Assembly (NCBI GenBank): GCA_023515745.1
Contig: JALECJ010000256.1
Span: forward strand, 682,001 to 746,000
Source of the DNA: Amoeboaphelidium protococcarum
Lineage: Eukaryota; Aphelidiomycota; Aphelidea
Direction: 5' to 3'
Length of the DNA: 64,000 nt
The notes beneath the pieces are model-generated. The model was not told the origin of the DNA, made no database searches, and worked only from the letters and a program-made list of their open reading frames with translations. Positions 38,080 to 49,346 of this stretch are shown here, in pieces. The number at the start of each line of letters is the position of its first letter. Position 1 is the first letter of the stretch. Made by a program: the position numbers and the translations under genes.

Positions 38080-38589
38080 TCATACCTTGGTCTCAGCAGT
38101 GGCTGCAGTCATCTCCTGTTGTGGACGCTTAGCAACCTTGATACCTTCTGGCAAAACACCGTTTGCAGCCTCTGCAATAACAGAGCCAGGCTCAGAGCCC
38201 CAGACAAAGATCAGGACAAAGTCAGCCATAGACTTGATAACTCCACCAGCTCCAATCATATTAAAAGCAGTTGGAAGAATTCCCAAATTAAGACCAGCAA
38301 CACCGGCACCAAAACCATTAAGGGCTGCAACAGATCCAGCCGCACCCATGTCAGAAGTGGTGACGATGATCAACAAGCTAATCAGCAGCAGACGATACTG
38401 AGCAATGGATCCATACTGAACAGTGATTCCAACCCACATGATTTAAACCAGTACAGACAAGAACAAGGTAAACCCAACGGCACCAGTCACATTAGCCAAA
38501 CCGTAACCAATGACCTACAGAAACCAGCCTATCATATAAAAGGCACTGATAACCAGGTTGAAAGGAGTCTTGAAATCGGACAGAGGCAT
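38080..38589 (-). CDS. Four-helix membrane protein, Sho1-like topology (copy 1)
   Basis: A single exon of 169 residues from ATG 38589-38587. Four hydrophobic helices are evident (FNLVISAFYMIGWFLQVIGY, VGFTLFLSVLVQIMWVG, QYRLLLISLLIIVTT, MADFVLIFVWG), with a Pro/Thr-rich short tail. The spacing, with a loop before helix 4 that carries IGAGGVIKSMAD, parallels the neighbour at 38961 and the four-helix domain of the fungal osmosensor Sho1. No SH3 domain follows. The stop TGA is part of a GTATGA that would also be a splice donor, so the tail could be longer by splicing. Confidence 0.68.
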
Positions 38590-38960
38590 TTCTGATATTG
38601 TTTCTAATTTGTTTAGTTGCACTTTTGCTATATACTATGATAATTGATATGGAGAAAAGAGGGATGCCAGGTGGGTATGAAACGACAATCAGTGTCTATT
38701 TTTATGAGAACTGTGGCGTTGGGATGGCCCGTTGCTAACGATGCAGATGCAGGACATCGCTTTGTTTCACTTCCCGATGAGCGCGCATCTCTTTGAAACC
38801 GTCGCTCATCACTTGCGGGATAATGTCGATCTGATCTCATTTGACGAAGAGAGTTGAAACTATGAAATTGAAGATCATCGATACTGTTAAGGATAAAACC
38901 ATTAAACTTAAATTTCAAATCAGTATTTCATAAAATATTTCAATTATGAGCAGATACATT
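38590..38960. other. Spacer between the two four-helix genes
   Basis: 371 bases between two same-strand genes; it should hold the promoter of copy 1. A 96-codon minus-strand ORF (38918-38628) has no signal, homology or sensible composition. Nothing else was seen. Confidence 0.4.
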
Positions 38961-39543
38961 TCATACCTGGGTACCATACGTGTCGCTGCTCAAGTTTCTG
39001 TTGCCTGCCAAATTTCCAGCACCACTTCCGAGGTTCTGGGTATGAGTACCAGGTCCGCCCAGAGTCTTGTTGTTACCAACTCTGGTAGAGTTACCGTAAC
39101 CATAAGGATCAGCGGCCCAGATGGTTCCAACAAAAATGATCAGCCAGAAATCAGCAATCAACTTGATGATTCCACCAGCATACATAACCTTGTCATAGTC
39201 GTCACCATACTGGTTAAAGCTAGTGTAAGTTTCCAAGTCATAGTACGTGACGATGACCAGTAATCCAACCAGAGCAATTCTGACGCGATGAAAGTAACCT
39301 ACACATAACAAGTGGGATTATAAGTACATGATAAAGTAAAGCGACTAGCCACATCTTACCAGTGAAAAAGGTTGCAAGCAGAACCAAAATGATTGCAGCA
39401 TCAAGGAAGAGGATAAAGCCGTTTCTTCCACCAAAGTCCTTGGCAGCACTACCAACGATCAGCAGAACCCAGCCGGCCAAAAACAAAGCGACGCCAAATA
39501 AGATAGTTCCGAGATCAGTAGAATGGATTTGCTATCTTGCCAT
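38961..39543 (-). CDS. Four-helix membrane protein, Sho1-like topology (copy 2)
   Basis: Exons 39543-39360 and 39298-38961 give 173 residues. The four helices (ILFGVALFLAGWVLLIVGSA, GFILFLDAAIILVLLATFF, RIALVGLLVIVTYYDL, IADFWLIIFVGTIWAAD) and the sequence YAGGIIKLIADFWLIIF resemble the membrane part of Sho1 (..AGVILLSI.NLIWI.Y.G). The tail is Gly/Asn/Thr-rich and ends before any SH3 domain. Like copy 1, the reading ends in a CAG-GTATGA that could be an unspliced donor. It may be a tetraspan scaffold rather than a true Sho1. Confidence 0.68.
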
Positions 39544-39898
39544 TTTAAATCGAATATCAAGCGATAATAAATTTAATTGTAAAAAGAGATTCTATAAGAG
39601 AGATATAGTCCGATGAGAAGAAGAGAGAAGAGAAAGATGACATGATATTGACAGCATTTGGTTACCTTTTGTGTGAATTCTGACCAATGATTCGTTACTT
39701 AGAAGATTCATCACGTTGAAACGGTTTCGCAATCATCCCCGATTGCTCTCTCCTTGATTAATCATCTCCTTGCGGGATTTAACAACACCAAGACAATAAT
39801 AAACAAATTAAAAAAATGTTAGACAAAACATCATAATTTATACCACAAAATCTCACTCATAAACAACAATTCCATTTATCAGCCGTAACATTAATAGC
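39544..39898. other. Intergenic region
   Basis: 355 bases between the DYRK stop and the four-helix gene start (both minus), so it holds the latter's promoter. AT-rich with A-runs; no ORF is supported. Confidence 0.4.
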
Positions 39899-42738
39899 TC
39901 AAAGGTGAACGTTATTCTTCGAAACACCCGCTGACTCGTCGCGATCTTACACCTTCTCCTTTTTCAGTCCAAACAATTTTCCCAGTGACTCCTTCAAAAA
40001 TGAATTAGATCCAGTTGATGACACATTAGATGATTCCACAGGACCATATTCTTCATCTTTCCAGTTAGAACTGGCTTTGTTCTTGCCCGTGTAGACAGGG
40101 CGTTGCTGTTATTGTTACGCCACAGGGCCGCCATAAGGAACCGGTTTCCTTCTCATGCACGCAACTGAAGGCGAAGAATTTTTACCATTACTTTACCCAA
40201 CATTACCGCCGCTTGTCGCCATTCCGCCAACAGCATGACCACCACCACTACCAGATGAACTTCCACTGGGAAAGTAGGACGACATCGGATTCAAATTAGA
40301 TGGCGTATGAGCCTAATAGGGGCGATAATGAACATTAGGATTCCAAACAGCACCAAAATTAACAGCAGTGTTGGAAGACAAAGGAGTACAAGTCTAACTA
40401 GTCTAGTTTTGTGGGATAAATCTATCCGATGAGGAATCAGTGGACATTTTGGCAAATTTTGCTGCAAAAGGAGTTCCAGCGGCACTCTAACTACTATGAT
40501 ATGGATTGCTAAAGTACGAAGCATCAGAATCACGATGACTGCTTTAACTGCCTTAAAAGTAATCGTTCGAGGCTACAACAGTGGATCCAGACGACTCAGT
40601 GTTACTACTTCTCAGGTGGTGTTGATCAGAACCACTCAAATGACTTAAATCAATTCGCATCTAATTCTAAAGAGAGCCAGTTTCTTTTCTAGCCTACTGA
40701 CCAGCCAAAGAGTTAAGTGACTGTTAGGAACCAGAAGCTTTCGGTATAGACGATGAGTACTGTGAGTATGGAGTCGGATGAGGCTGGTGGTATGCATAGT
40801 CATAGAAACTCTCCGAAGTTGAAGCACTTCCGCGGCTAGCCAATCTTTCAACCGAAGCCTAATAGGGACCAGAGTTAGGCACAGGCTCACTAACACTCTA
40901 TGCCTAAACACCACCGCTAAATCGACCGCTTCTACTTGAGGCGTTCAAACGTGCCTTTGCCACATTAACAGGTTTTGGCGGCTGTGCTTTGCAGCTGAAT
41001 GCGAGCGGAGAAGATGAATCCAGAGTGGCGGCATTTTTCACCGTAGTATGACCAACTTGTTAATCAGAGGCTGACTCAAAACTACCAGCCATCGTACGCA
41101 AACTAGTCTCACTAGCCTAGGCAGAGTGTGAAGATCCAAACGGCACCATATTGGATATTGCATTCTTAAACGAGCCTATTCCACCCAACATACCGCCAAT
41201 CTAAGGTTTTTAAACGGCTGATGCAGATCTACCCCACTCGGTCGTGATCCAAGGATGCTAGGATGCCTACTGAGCAGTCCAGCGCTTGCGAGGATCCCAT
41301 TCCAGACATTTGCGCAAAAAATCAATAAACAGTACATACTCCTGTTTATCTTCAGCCGCCCGCTTACTAGAGAAGTTCGTGAACTGCTCATCTTTACCTT
41401 CAGCCGTAGTACGTGTAGTGACATTAGCAACACGGCCAGGCATATACTTGACTGCATTCTCAAGAGTCAGACTGCTAGGCTTCCTGACTTTACCTTTGGA
41501 ATTGGGTGCAAGTTTAGGAGATAAATCACTGTGGAAGAATACTTTACGCCTGGTGCAGTTCAACCCAGGAAGCTAACTTGAAGAAACTCCTAGTAACTCT
41601 TTCGGTGGAAAACCAAGCACCTCCATCATACAAGCCAACTATTCTGCTTCATTTTCACCAGCGAACAATGGATAGCCAGTATAAAGTTCCGCTAGGATAC
41701 AGCCAAAAGACCACATGTCAATGGCAATACCATACTCAATGCCCAAAATAACTTCCGGACTACGATAAAATCTAGATTGAATATAGGTGTAAATCTTCTC
41801 ATTCACCTGACAAGAAGAACCAAAGTCAATAACCTGCAACTTTCCACCTTTGATCTCTCCATCCTCAAAAGACTCCAACTGACGGTCATCCGAATCGACT
41901 CCAATCTGCCCATCACAAAGCAAAATGTTCTCAGGCTTCAGATCACAATGGACAATGTTCAGGCGCTCAAGCATTCGCATACTAGCCAAAATCTGGCGAC
42001 CAAAGTGGCGTATCAATCTCAAGGAGTGACCTTTGAACTTGTGAAGTTTGATGAATTCATACAAATTAATGTCCAGCAAGTCAAACGTGATGCAGAGATG
42101 ATTACGAAAGTAGAAATTAGACAACATCTCAACCACATGAGCCGCATCACTCTCCATCTAGAGCTGATCCTTCAATTTTTATAAGATCTTAACCTCTACC
42201 AAAGCCTAGTGATGGAACCGCTTCTTATTTCGAATAATCTTCAAAGCAATCTCCTTCTTATTAGGATCCGCATGATCAATACACTTGGCCACCTAGCCGA
42301 AAGAGCCTTTACCTAATATGGACAAGACCTCGTACCTATAAGCGATGTGATCATGAGGATTAAGAATGTAATCGCCACGTTCATCATCAAAGCCACCATT
42401 ATAAACCTGCTGCTGTTATGCATAACTACCTCCACCTTGTTAATTACTACTTCTAGCACTGTTTGTTCCGAGTGAGGTTCGCATCAGATCAGAGCTAGTC
42501 TTTTAGGCCAATTTAGAGAATGGAGCATTAGGAAGGTTCTCCCCCACATAATATATCTACACACATTATGAACCATTAATAAGATCAGCTATAGATGATA
42601 ATCAAAAATCACATTACATTCGGGTAATAAGATAGAATTTCCGATTGTTCATAGGATGTCAGCAGATGAACAGGAATTTATCTCCTCTAAGTGGATTTAG
42701 GATCTCTATTGCTTTTCGCCACTGATTGCTGATGCTAT

Positions 42739-42779
<41 letters not shown>

Positions 42780-42842
42780 GGATATCTATGAGAGGGCACT
42801 TTCATCGTTCTACTACTCATTACTCAGATATGTACTCAACAT
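39899..42842 (-). CDS. DYRK-family dual-specificity kinase with UAR-encoded poly-Gln
   Basis: Exons 42842-42618 and 42556-39899 give 960 residues. The first exon contains 15 consecutive Gln codons, all TAG/TAA (42779-42735). The kinase domain (about residues 150-505) has [24 protein letters not shown]-type [15 protein letters not shown] and the diagnostic YTY loop ([18 protein letters not shown]). A DYRK-typical CMGC insert follows. The ~450-residue C-terminus is Ser/Gln/Asn-rich and disordered. DYRKs autophosphorylate the second Tyr and act in polarity and cell-size signalling (Pom1, Yak1). The glycine-loop Gln (residue 163) is encoded by TAG at 42295-42293. Without code reassignment this gene would look shattered. 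Confidence 0.93.
42735..42779 (-). repeat. TAG trinucleotide microsatellite coding for poly-Gln
   Basis: Thirteen TAG codons in a row (42779-42741), followed by TAA and TAG, lie in frame in the DYRK first exon. Under the standard code this would be a wall of stops; here it encodes Q15, next to HQQ. Confidence 0.9.
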
Positions 42843-43545
42843 CTTGCCGCTTGTCCCACTATTCTTTGTACACGGATTTGGACACTATCAGATTTCACTT
42901 TTATCGATAAACACAATTGTATATAGTATGCGTGGCGGGCAATTGGTGTCCAGTAATGTGCGCTTTATTACAGCCTATCAGATAATAATAGCAATAATGA
43001 ATGACAATGCTGGCACACAATGGGAAGCAGACGGGTCACACACACACACACGAAACAGAAAGAAAGTGAGAGCGGACGGACGTGCGAGTTGTCCCGAGAA
43101 AGTGTGTGGGTGTGGATTGTTTGACAAAACGTCGTTTTCTCTCGCTCTCTCACCCACCCGTTGCCGTTGTTGTTGTTCTTGCCGATTACGCGTCCGATCG
43201 CTTTTTTGATCGATTCTAGTCGGTCCTGAGAAAATGCATGGCCAAGGGCATTCTCACTCCCCAATGGCGCAGTATCAATATGGCTTTTATGATGTTGGAT
43301 TTTTATAAACTAGTAGACTGGGCCTTGCCTTGAATGTTTCTCAATGTATTTTACTAAATCGACTCAAAGCTGATAGACCAAAATTAGGTAAATGTTCCTG
43401 AAGATAGAACTAAGAACGCAGTACATTCTTGCCGTATGTGAGGAGGCTCTTTCCCTTGAACAAATTTTTTATTTTCTTTTCATTCAATTATAGTCTTGAT
43501 CTCCATCAGTTAAGGACATCTAATACCTAAATAAATAAATCCAAG
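42843..43545. other. Divergent promoter region with simple repeats
   Basis: 703 bases between DYRK and eIF2alpha, the largest divergent gap here. It contains a CA/AC run (about 43036-43052), CTCTC and GTTGTTGTT runs (about 43138-43175) and TACGCGTCCG (about 43188). ORFs of 98-121 codons on both strands are built from these repeats and are not credible genes. Confidence 0.5.
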
Positions 43546-44592
43546 ATGGCAGAGAACGCTGCATAATCAGTATAATAAACAACCGCTGCTCCGGCTGCTG
43601 CATTTTCTGCAAAGCTGTAATGCAGAATGTATGAGTAGAAATTTCCAGAGGTTGATGATCTGGTTATGGTTCAGGTAAAATAGATTGCAGAGATGGGCGC
43701 GTATGTCAATCTTTTAGAGTACAATAATATTGAGGGTATGATATTGTTATCCGAATTGTCCAGAAGACGTATCAGATCCGTGCAGAAATTGATCAGAGTC
43801 GGTAGGAACGAAGTGGTAGTGGTGATGCGTGTGGACAAGGAGAAGGGCTACATTGATCTGAGTAAACGACGTGTCAGTCCAGAGGAAGTGTTGAAGTGTG
43901 AGGAGAAGTATTAGAAGAGTCGCGCCGTTCATAGTACTCTTCGCTATATTGCAGAGAAGAATCATTTGAATTTGGAGGATATCTACACTAAAGTTGGATG
44001 GCCTCTGTACAAGAAGTATGGTCATGCTTATGATGCGTTTAAACTGGCGATGCATGATTAAGAGGCCGTTTTTGAAGGTATCTTTGATTTGAATACTCCC
44101 GAGGATGTCCTGTTAAAGAAGGAGATTATGAGTGCTATTTAAAAGAAAATGGCGCCTCAAGTTGTTAAGATTCGTGCTGATATCGAAGTCACCTGCTTTA
44201 GTTACGATGGTGTCGTTGGCATTAAAGAAGCGCTGAAAGCTGGTCAGAACATTAGTCAAGAAGCAGGGAGTGAGAACACTGAGCAAAGGGAGAAGGTTGA
44301 CATCAAGATCAAGCTGGTTGCGCCTCCACTGTTCGTTCTTTTCTGCAACACTATGGATAAAGTGCATGGAATCAGCTTGTTGGAACGCGCGATCGCTGAA
44401 ATTGACACGACGATCACGAACAAGTTCAAGGGAAAGTGCGTTGTGAAGATGAAGCCGCGCGTGGTGAGCGAGAATGAGGACATGGAACTTGCCGCACTTA
44501 TGGAACGTCTTGACGCAGAGAATCAGGAAATTAGTGGCGATGAAGACTCAGATGAGTATGATTCTGACGACAGTGAAGATGACCAGGAATGA
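43546..44592 (+). CDS. SUI2: Translation initiation factor eIF2 alpha
   Basis: A single exon of 348 residues. An S1 domain ([25 protein letters not shown]) is followed by the regulatory segment [18 protein letters not shown], whose phosphorylatable Ser is residue 72 here owing to a ~20-residue N-terminal extension. The helical domain ([17 protein letters not shown]) and the C-terminal alpha/beta domain ([22 protein letters not shown]) follow. The end is acidic (Asp/Glu/Ser-rich). Retention of the Ser51-equivalent implies stress control by an eIF2alpha kinase. TAA/TAG codons are frequent at the N-terminus. Confidence 0.97.
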
Positions 44593-44780
44593 TCAAGTTC
44601 TAAAACATCAATTAAAATTTAATTTTGTCCTTTTACATCTTCAATTCTGTTTGACTTGTAGTTGATGTGACGCGTTTTTCAAATTTTTCATCTCTAACCT
44701 TCGTTGTTAGTTTGATTCGATCAATCCATAATATTTGATTGTCAATTTAAAGAACACACAATCTGAGTATACTATACGTG

Positions 44781-45497
44781 ATGCCATTGAAAAGGAGTAA
44801 TGACATTATACCTGTGATAGATCTTGACTCACCACCGGCGCGCTCCACTAGAAGTAAACGAGCCTTGTCGTCCTCCTCCCCATCTGTGCAGTAGGAGATT
44901 TCGAATTCATCTTCATTGGACCATCACAAGATGACTGGTGTTAAGCGATAACGAAGTCTAAATCAATTTTTTAAACAGAATAAGTAGTCTTCTGCTTCCT
45001 CATAATAATAATAATAATTATCTCAAAGTTTGATCGTAAATGCCTCTCACTAAAATAGTAGTGCAATACCGTAGCAGTCGGGTAGTAAAGTTCGAAAATT
45101 GAGTTAGAAACAATAGCTGGAAGCTAATAAGAATGGTGATAATGAGGACTTATGTCCTGTTTGTGGCATAGATCTTTTTGCTAGTGGATAAAGTGCCAAG
45201 GAGCGAGAGAGTCATATAAATCAATGTCTTTTGGACTCAACAGGCGGTGCCCATTAATCTGTAGATCTACGCGAAGCCATAAGTGCTGTGAATGATCCCA
45301 ACTACAAAGTTGGAGGGCGGTATGACGTGGTAGTTGTGCCTGAGATTTAAGTCGGTAAAGAGTGCAAGATATGCTTTGAGGATTATGAACCTAACTGTAT
45401 GGTTTCATTGCTAGATTGTGGTTGCATTTATCATCGACATTGCCTCTCTCAGTGGTGGATTCGTAAATAGTTCTGTCCATTGCATCGGCTTGAGTGA
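44781..45497 (+). CDS. PIP-box, UBZ4 and RING-like protein (putative E3 ligase at replication forks)
   Basis: A single exon of 238 residues with many in-frame TAR codons. The disordered N-terminus carries a canonical PCNA-interacting motif QRSLNQFF (Q-x-x-L-x-x-F-F), whose first Gln is a TAA codon. A C2HC UBZ4 (Rad18-type) finger follows (CPVCGIDLF...HINQC). The C-terminus is a RING-like finger (CKICFEDYEPNC, DCGC, YHRHC, FCPLH) with Cys for the usual His at ligand 4 and His for the last Cys. PCNA docking, ubiquitin binding and a RING suggest a DNA-damage tolerance or fork-linked E3, by analogy with RAD18 and SPRTN. No orthologue is recognised. Confidence 0.75.
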
Positions 45498-45539
45498 TTA
45501 TGCTTGTTGGTTCAATTGAATGATTTGTGTATAAAATAC

Positions 45540-46617
45540 ATTAGTAGAAAAGTGCATAATGTCATTATACTGGATCATATTCCTTATTATTCCTGATTAC
45601 TGATATTATTACTATTTCAAAGTGGTTCTTACAATATTCTTTTCACGTCTGACTGCACCCAGAATCACCCCAATAATCGCCACGCAAATCCATATCCTCC
45701 TCAAATCGCTAATGTTGAAAGAATAGCTTTTTATCACCAAATTCGGATGTGGTGAAGTATGAAGTCAGGACAATGTTGGCAATATGGGCATTAAACTCTT
45801 CTCTAGGAGAATCACGCGCATAAACGTGGTACAGAACACGGTTAGGTGACATTTAGTCATTGGACTGCGAGGTGAACTAGTCCTTCCAATTTACTTCATT
45901 GAGAGCCAATTCAACGCGTTCTGCCACTTCAGCGACTTTCTTGGACGGGACCAGACTGACTTCAAACGGAAACATTGGCTCATCTACTCTCTCACCTTTC
46001 TGACCAAATGTGGCAAGATCACTCAAGCCTAAACATCTAGCTAGATTAGAGCCTTGTTTAAATTTAGCCACCAGCAATTTAAGAGCAGCACTCTTCGGAA
46101 TAGGTACATGACTGGTAAAATTGTTCTTGAAAAAGTTCAAACTCTCTTAACCATCCAGAGTAAACATCGCCATAAAGTTGGCTGATTTAATATTGTCGCG
46201 GAACAGCTTCACAGCAGCGGCCGGTAAAATAGATGATTGTGACGGCTTAGTACCAGATGAGAAACGAAGGAACCCATACTGAGCACCGGAAGCGAATAGA
46301 CCAGTATAGTTGTACTATGACGCGACAGGCTCCCATCTGATCTTTGCCACGACGCCCTACGTATGAATCAGTTTGTCGCGAAATGATGGCAGAGTATCCT
46401 TCTCATGATCAAACGACACGCCCATTCTCTCAAAGAACAGTGTCAGCAGCTTCAGAGGCCCAAAAAATTCAGCAGAGTTTCTGTTTGCAACTATTCTTTC
46501 CCATAGCTGATCCTACTTCTCTTTAGCACCACTGCTTTTAAAAATTAATGGAAACTGAGGCACAGTAATCGCGATGGCGCCGATGACAATAAATGCGAGA
46601 ACCAAAACCGACTTCAT
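45540..46617 (-). repeat. Tandem duplication unit, copy 1 (secreted-protein gene plus 3' flank)
   Basis: The coding region 46617-45643 and part of its 3' flank (GTGCATAATGTCATTATA near 45550) are repeated at 47970-46925 (ATGCATAATATCATTATA near 46920). Start codons are offset by 1353 bases. Limits were set by eye. Confidence 0.7.
45643..46617 (-). CDS. Secreted protein of unknown family, paralogue 1 (possible catalase-like fold)
   Basis: A single exon of 324 residues with an N-terminal signal peptide (MKSVLVLAFIVIGAIAITV). The order HTQGVVAKIRW, GFLRFSSGT, AAAVKLFRDNIKSANFMAMF, LDGQESLNFFKNNFT recalls the catalase-like heme fold (HAKG..., VRFS, GFAVKFY) but key heme residues cannot be confirmed. 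The C-terminal end is QRFEEDMDLRGDYWGDSGC. Identity with paralogue 2 is high in the same blocks and lower in loops. An extracellular enzyme is plausible. The gene is convergent with the PIP/RING gene. Confidence 0.72.
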
Positions 46618-46995
46618 AATTCACAATTACTTTAAGTTTTTACGTGTTAAAGAGATAGTGATATCCTCTGGTCGATTATTTATCAGTCAGCTTATGTAAT
46701 TTACAAAGCAATATACGCGATACTTATGTAATCTTTAGTTTTAAAGCCTTTACGTAAGATTAGGGGCTTGTTAATGTGTGGCGTAATCATTTTGGTGGGA
46801 GATGATTGCACCATATTAGGATTTTTATAAGCCATACCGTAACATTAGTTTCGTGTTGTAATGCCTGAAGTTTCTTATTCTCGTCTTGTTACTCTCATCC
46901 ACAAAAATTCAATGGAAAATGCATAATATCATTATATGTTGGCATTCCTATTAATTATGTTCATTACAATTTCAAAGATCACTCTCGATGTCTTT
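46618..46995. other. Spacer between the tandem secreted paralogues
   Basis: 378 bases holding the promoter of paralogue 1 and the duplicated 3' flank of paralogue 2. AT-rich, no ORF. Confidence 0.4.
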
Positions 46996-47970
46996 TCAAA
47001 TCTGACTGCAACCAGATTCGCCCCAGTAATCGCCGCGGACAGCAATATCATCTTCAAAGCGCTAATGTTGAAAGAAAAGCTTTCTATCGCCAAATTCAGA
47101 CGTGGTCAATCTTGAAGTCAGGACAATGTTTGCAATGTGAGTGTTAAACTCCTCTCTAGGAGAATCACGAGCATAGACATTGTACAAAACTACATTTGGA
47201 GATAGCTGATCATTCACCTGGGAATTGAACTAATCCTTCCAATTATCCTGATTCAGATCTAACTCGACGCGTTCTGCAACCTCGGCGACATTTTTAGATG
47301 GAACCAGACTGATCTCAAACGGAAACCAAGGCTTCTCTTCTCTCTCACCGCTCTAGTCAAAAGTGGCAAGATCACTAAGTCCGAGACATCTGGCTTCCTT
47401 GGAGCCTTATTTGAACTTAAGCGCCAACAGCTTTAAGGCAGGATTTTTCGGAATAGGTACATGCGTAGTGAAATCGTTCTTGAAAAAGTTCAAGCTCGCC
47501 TGACCATCCAGACTGAACATCGCCATAAAATTGGCCGACTTGATATTATCACGGAAGAGCTTCACGGCAGCACCAGGCACACTGGCTAATAATAGCGGCT
47601 TCGTGGCAGACGAAAAACGGATAAAGCCATACTGCGCACCAGTGGAAAAAAGTCCAGTATAATTGTACTAAGACGCGACAGGCTCCCATCTAATCTTGGC
47701 AACTACACCTTGGGAGTGAATCAGCTTATCGCGAAATGATGGCATGGTATCCTTCTCATGATCAAAGGACACCCCCATTCTCTCCAAAAATATAGTCAGC
47801 AGCTTCAAAGGGCCATAAAATTCAGCAGAGTTTTTATTGGCGATAATTCTATCCCATAGCTGATCCTGCTTCTCTTTAGCACTGTTTCTAGTAAAGATCA
47901 ATGGAAACTGAGGCACTGTGATTGCAATAACACCAATAGCAATGAATGCAAGAATTAAAATAGACTTCAT
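46925..47970 (-). repeat. Tandem duplication unit, copy 2
   Basis: The second unit of the pair described at 45540. The coding parts have the same length (975 nt including stop) and no indel large enough to alter protein length. Confidence 0.7.
46996..47970 (-). CDS. Secreted protein of unknown family, paralogue 2 (possible catalase-like fold)
   Basis: A single exon of 324 residues, signal peptide MKSILILAFIAIGVIAITV. It shares blocks with paralogue 1: KLLTIFLERMGVSFDHEKDT, SFRDKLIHSQGVVAKIRWEP, then the Phe/Arg/Asp-rich central part and the terminal RGDYWGESGC. TAG/TAA codons are used at several Gln positions that are also TAR in paralogue 1. Retention of length and motifs in both copies argues that both are functional. 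Confidence 0.72.
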
Positions 47971-48316
47971 CTTTCACAATTTCTACACGCTTGAGAGTAT
48001 GAGAGGAGACTGAATGCTATTTTGCGTCAATTAAAAATCAGCTGGGAGACGGCCAGCTTATGTAATCTTTGACTTTTCGTCCGTAATATGTGCAAGTCAA
48101 AGGGGCTTAGAAGCGAGCTGCGTATTCACTTAAGCGCGTGGAAGTTGCTCCGGTCTTTACGACATCAACAACTTGTGTGGTACTGTGATAAATTGATCAA
48201 AATATTAAATAAACAATTGATATGTTCAATTTAATTGCAGATTACCTAAATGAACGCGTAACTTCTTTTTATATAATACGTCTATTCAACAACTTTATCA
48301 TTGAGTGAGTAAGTTT
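47971..48316. other. Intergenic region
   Basis: 346 bases between divergent genes. It contains an in-frame TGA just before the TSNAX start and a short frame from ATG 48250 in another phase, which may be a leader. No further feature. Confidence 0.4.
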
Positions 48317-49057
48317 ATGATGTAGACTGCTTAGAGGGAACGCGTTGTGAAATACTCAAGGGAACTTACGATTTAAAGTAAGAATCTGATATTCTTACTG
48401 TAAAGACTTTCATCCAGCTCTGAACCATCTGCTATTCTAGAAGAGGCGGATTAGAAATTTAAGCATATCAAGGAGAATCTGATATCGCGTTAATTATGTG
48501 ATGCCATCGTTGGTACCTCTAAACTTGGTGGAGATGCCAAGCGTACGAAAGTACGTAATCGACAGGATATCTACGTTTTCTACTCTAATTGGAGATAAGG
48601 ACTGTAGGAATATGTCGAGGCCTGTGTATTTCATCATTTTCTAAGGCATGATCAAGTTATTAGTTACGAGTAGTTGAAAGAAAGTCAATTCTATGGGTTT
48701 AATGACACAAGTCTTGTGGATTCTATCCCTTTACCACCCGCTGATTACCTTCTTGGTGTCGCTGATTTCACCGGAGAACTAATGCGGTTCTGTATAGGTG
48801 CTATATCTAATGGACAGTTTGAGAAAGCTGAGCGATATGTACAAGTTCTGCGGTAACTGACCGAGGACTTTACAATGCTTGAAGTGTACAATGTAGATGA
48901 GATGCAAAGAAAAATGTCCACCATGCGCGCGTCCTTGTAGAAATGTGAATTTGCACTATACCAGATCAGATTGCTTCAGTTTGAATACACTGCTGCGGAC
49001 CAAGTTAACGAGATTGTTCGCCAAGGTTCTCACATTGCCTCTAATGAAACCGACTGA
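48317..49057 (+). CDS. TSNAX: Translin-associated factor X (TSNAX)
   Basis: A single exon of 246 residues from ATG 48317. Conserved translin-family segments: VVKYSRELTIQSKNLIFLLQ, RQGLQEYVEACVFHHFL, PPADYLLGVADFTGELMRFC and a C-terminal helix CEFALYQIRLLQFEY. The GVADFTGELMR stretch with its Glu/Asp residues fits the catalytic TSNAX subunit of the C3PO RNase rather than translin. The protein starts later than most TSNAX (which have about 30-50 more residues); an in-frame TGA at 48302 prevents simple extension, so either the N-terminus is short or a first exon is missed. Confidence 0.88.
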
Positions 49058-49346
49058 ATAAGTTTTAAGGCTGCTCATTAGTTTGTAAGAAATCGTCTTT
49101 TTGCTTGTTGGTGCTGATTGCTGTTTGTTCTAGTTGTATTTTGTCTTACAATGCAGATTCGTGCTTAGTGAGGTTTTTTGAATGAACAATGCTCTCTTTT
49201 GATCAACGAGCGAGAAATGTTTCCCACCAAAAAAGTGAAACGATGAGATCCGCCATTGTTTGATCACTCATTCTCTTTAGCTTTACAATAACCGACTTTA
49301 GTTAGTGTTGCTAAAACTTTTGGATATTGTACAATAATCAAGAAAT
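49058..49346. other. Intergenic region
   Basis: 289 bases upstream of the MscS-like gene with pyrimidine tracts; no ORF. Confidence 0.35.

Noticed and set aside
37876-38140. About 87-codon plus-strand frame with TAR as Gln
   Set aside because: Overlaps the tetraspan gene on the opposite strand and shows no domain; likely chance.
38628-38918. 96-codon minus-strand ORF
   Set aside because: Lies in the spacer of the tetraspan pair; examined as a possible SH3-coding exon but no SH3 pattern was found.
42844-43264. ORFs of 121 codons (plus) and 98 codons (minus)
   Set aside because: Built from CA, CTCTC and GTT simple repeats in a divergent promoter; no protein-like signals.
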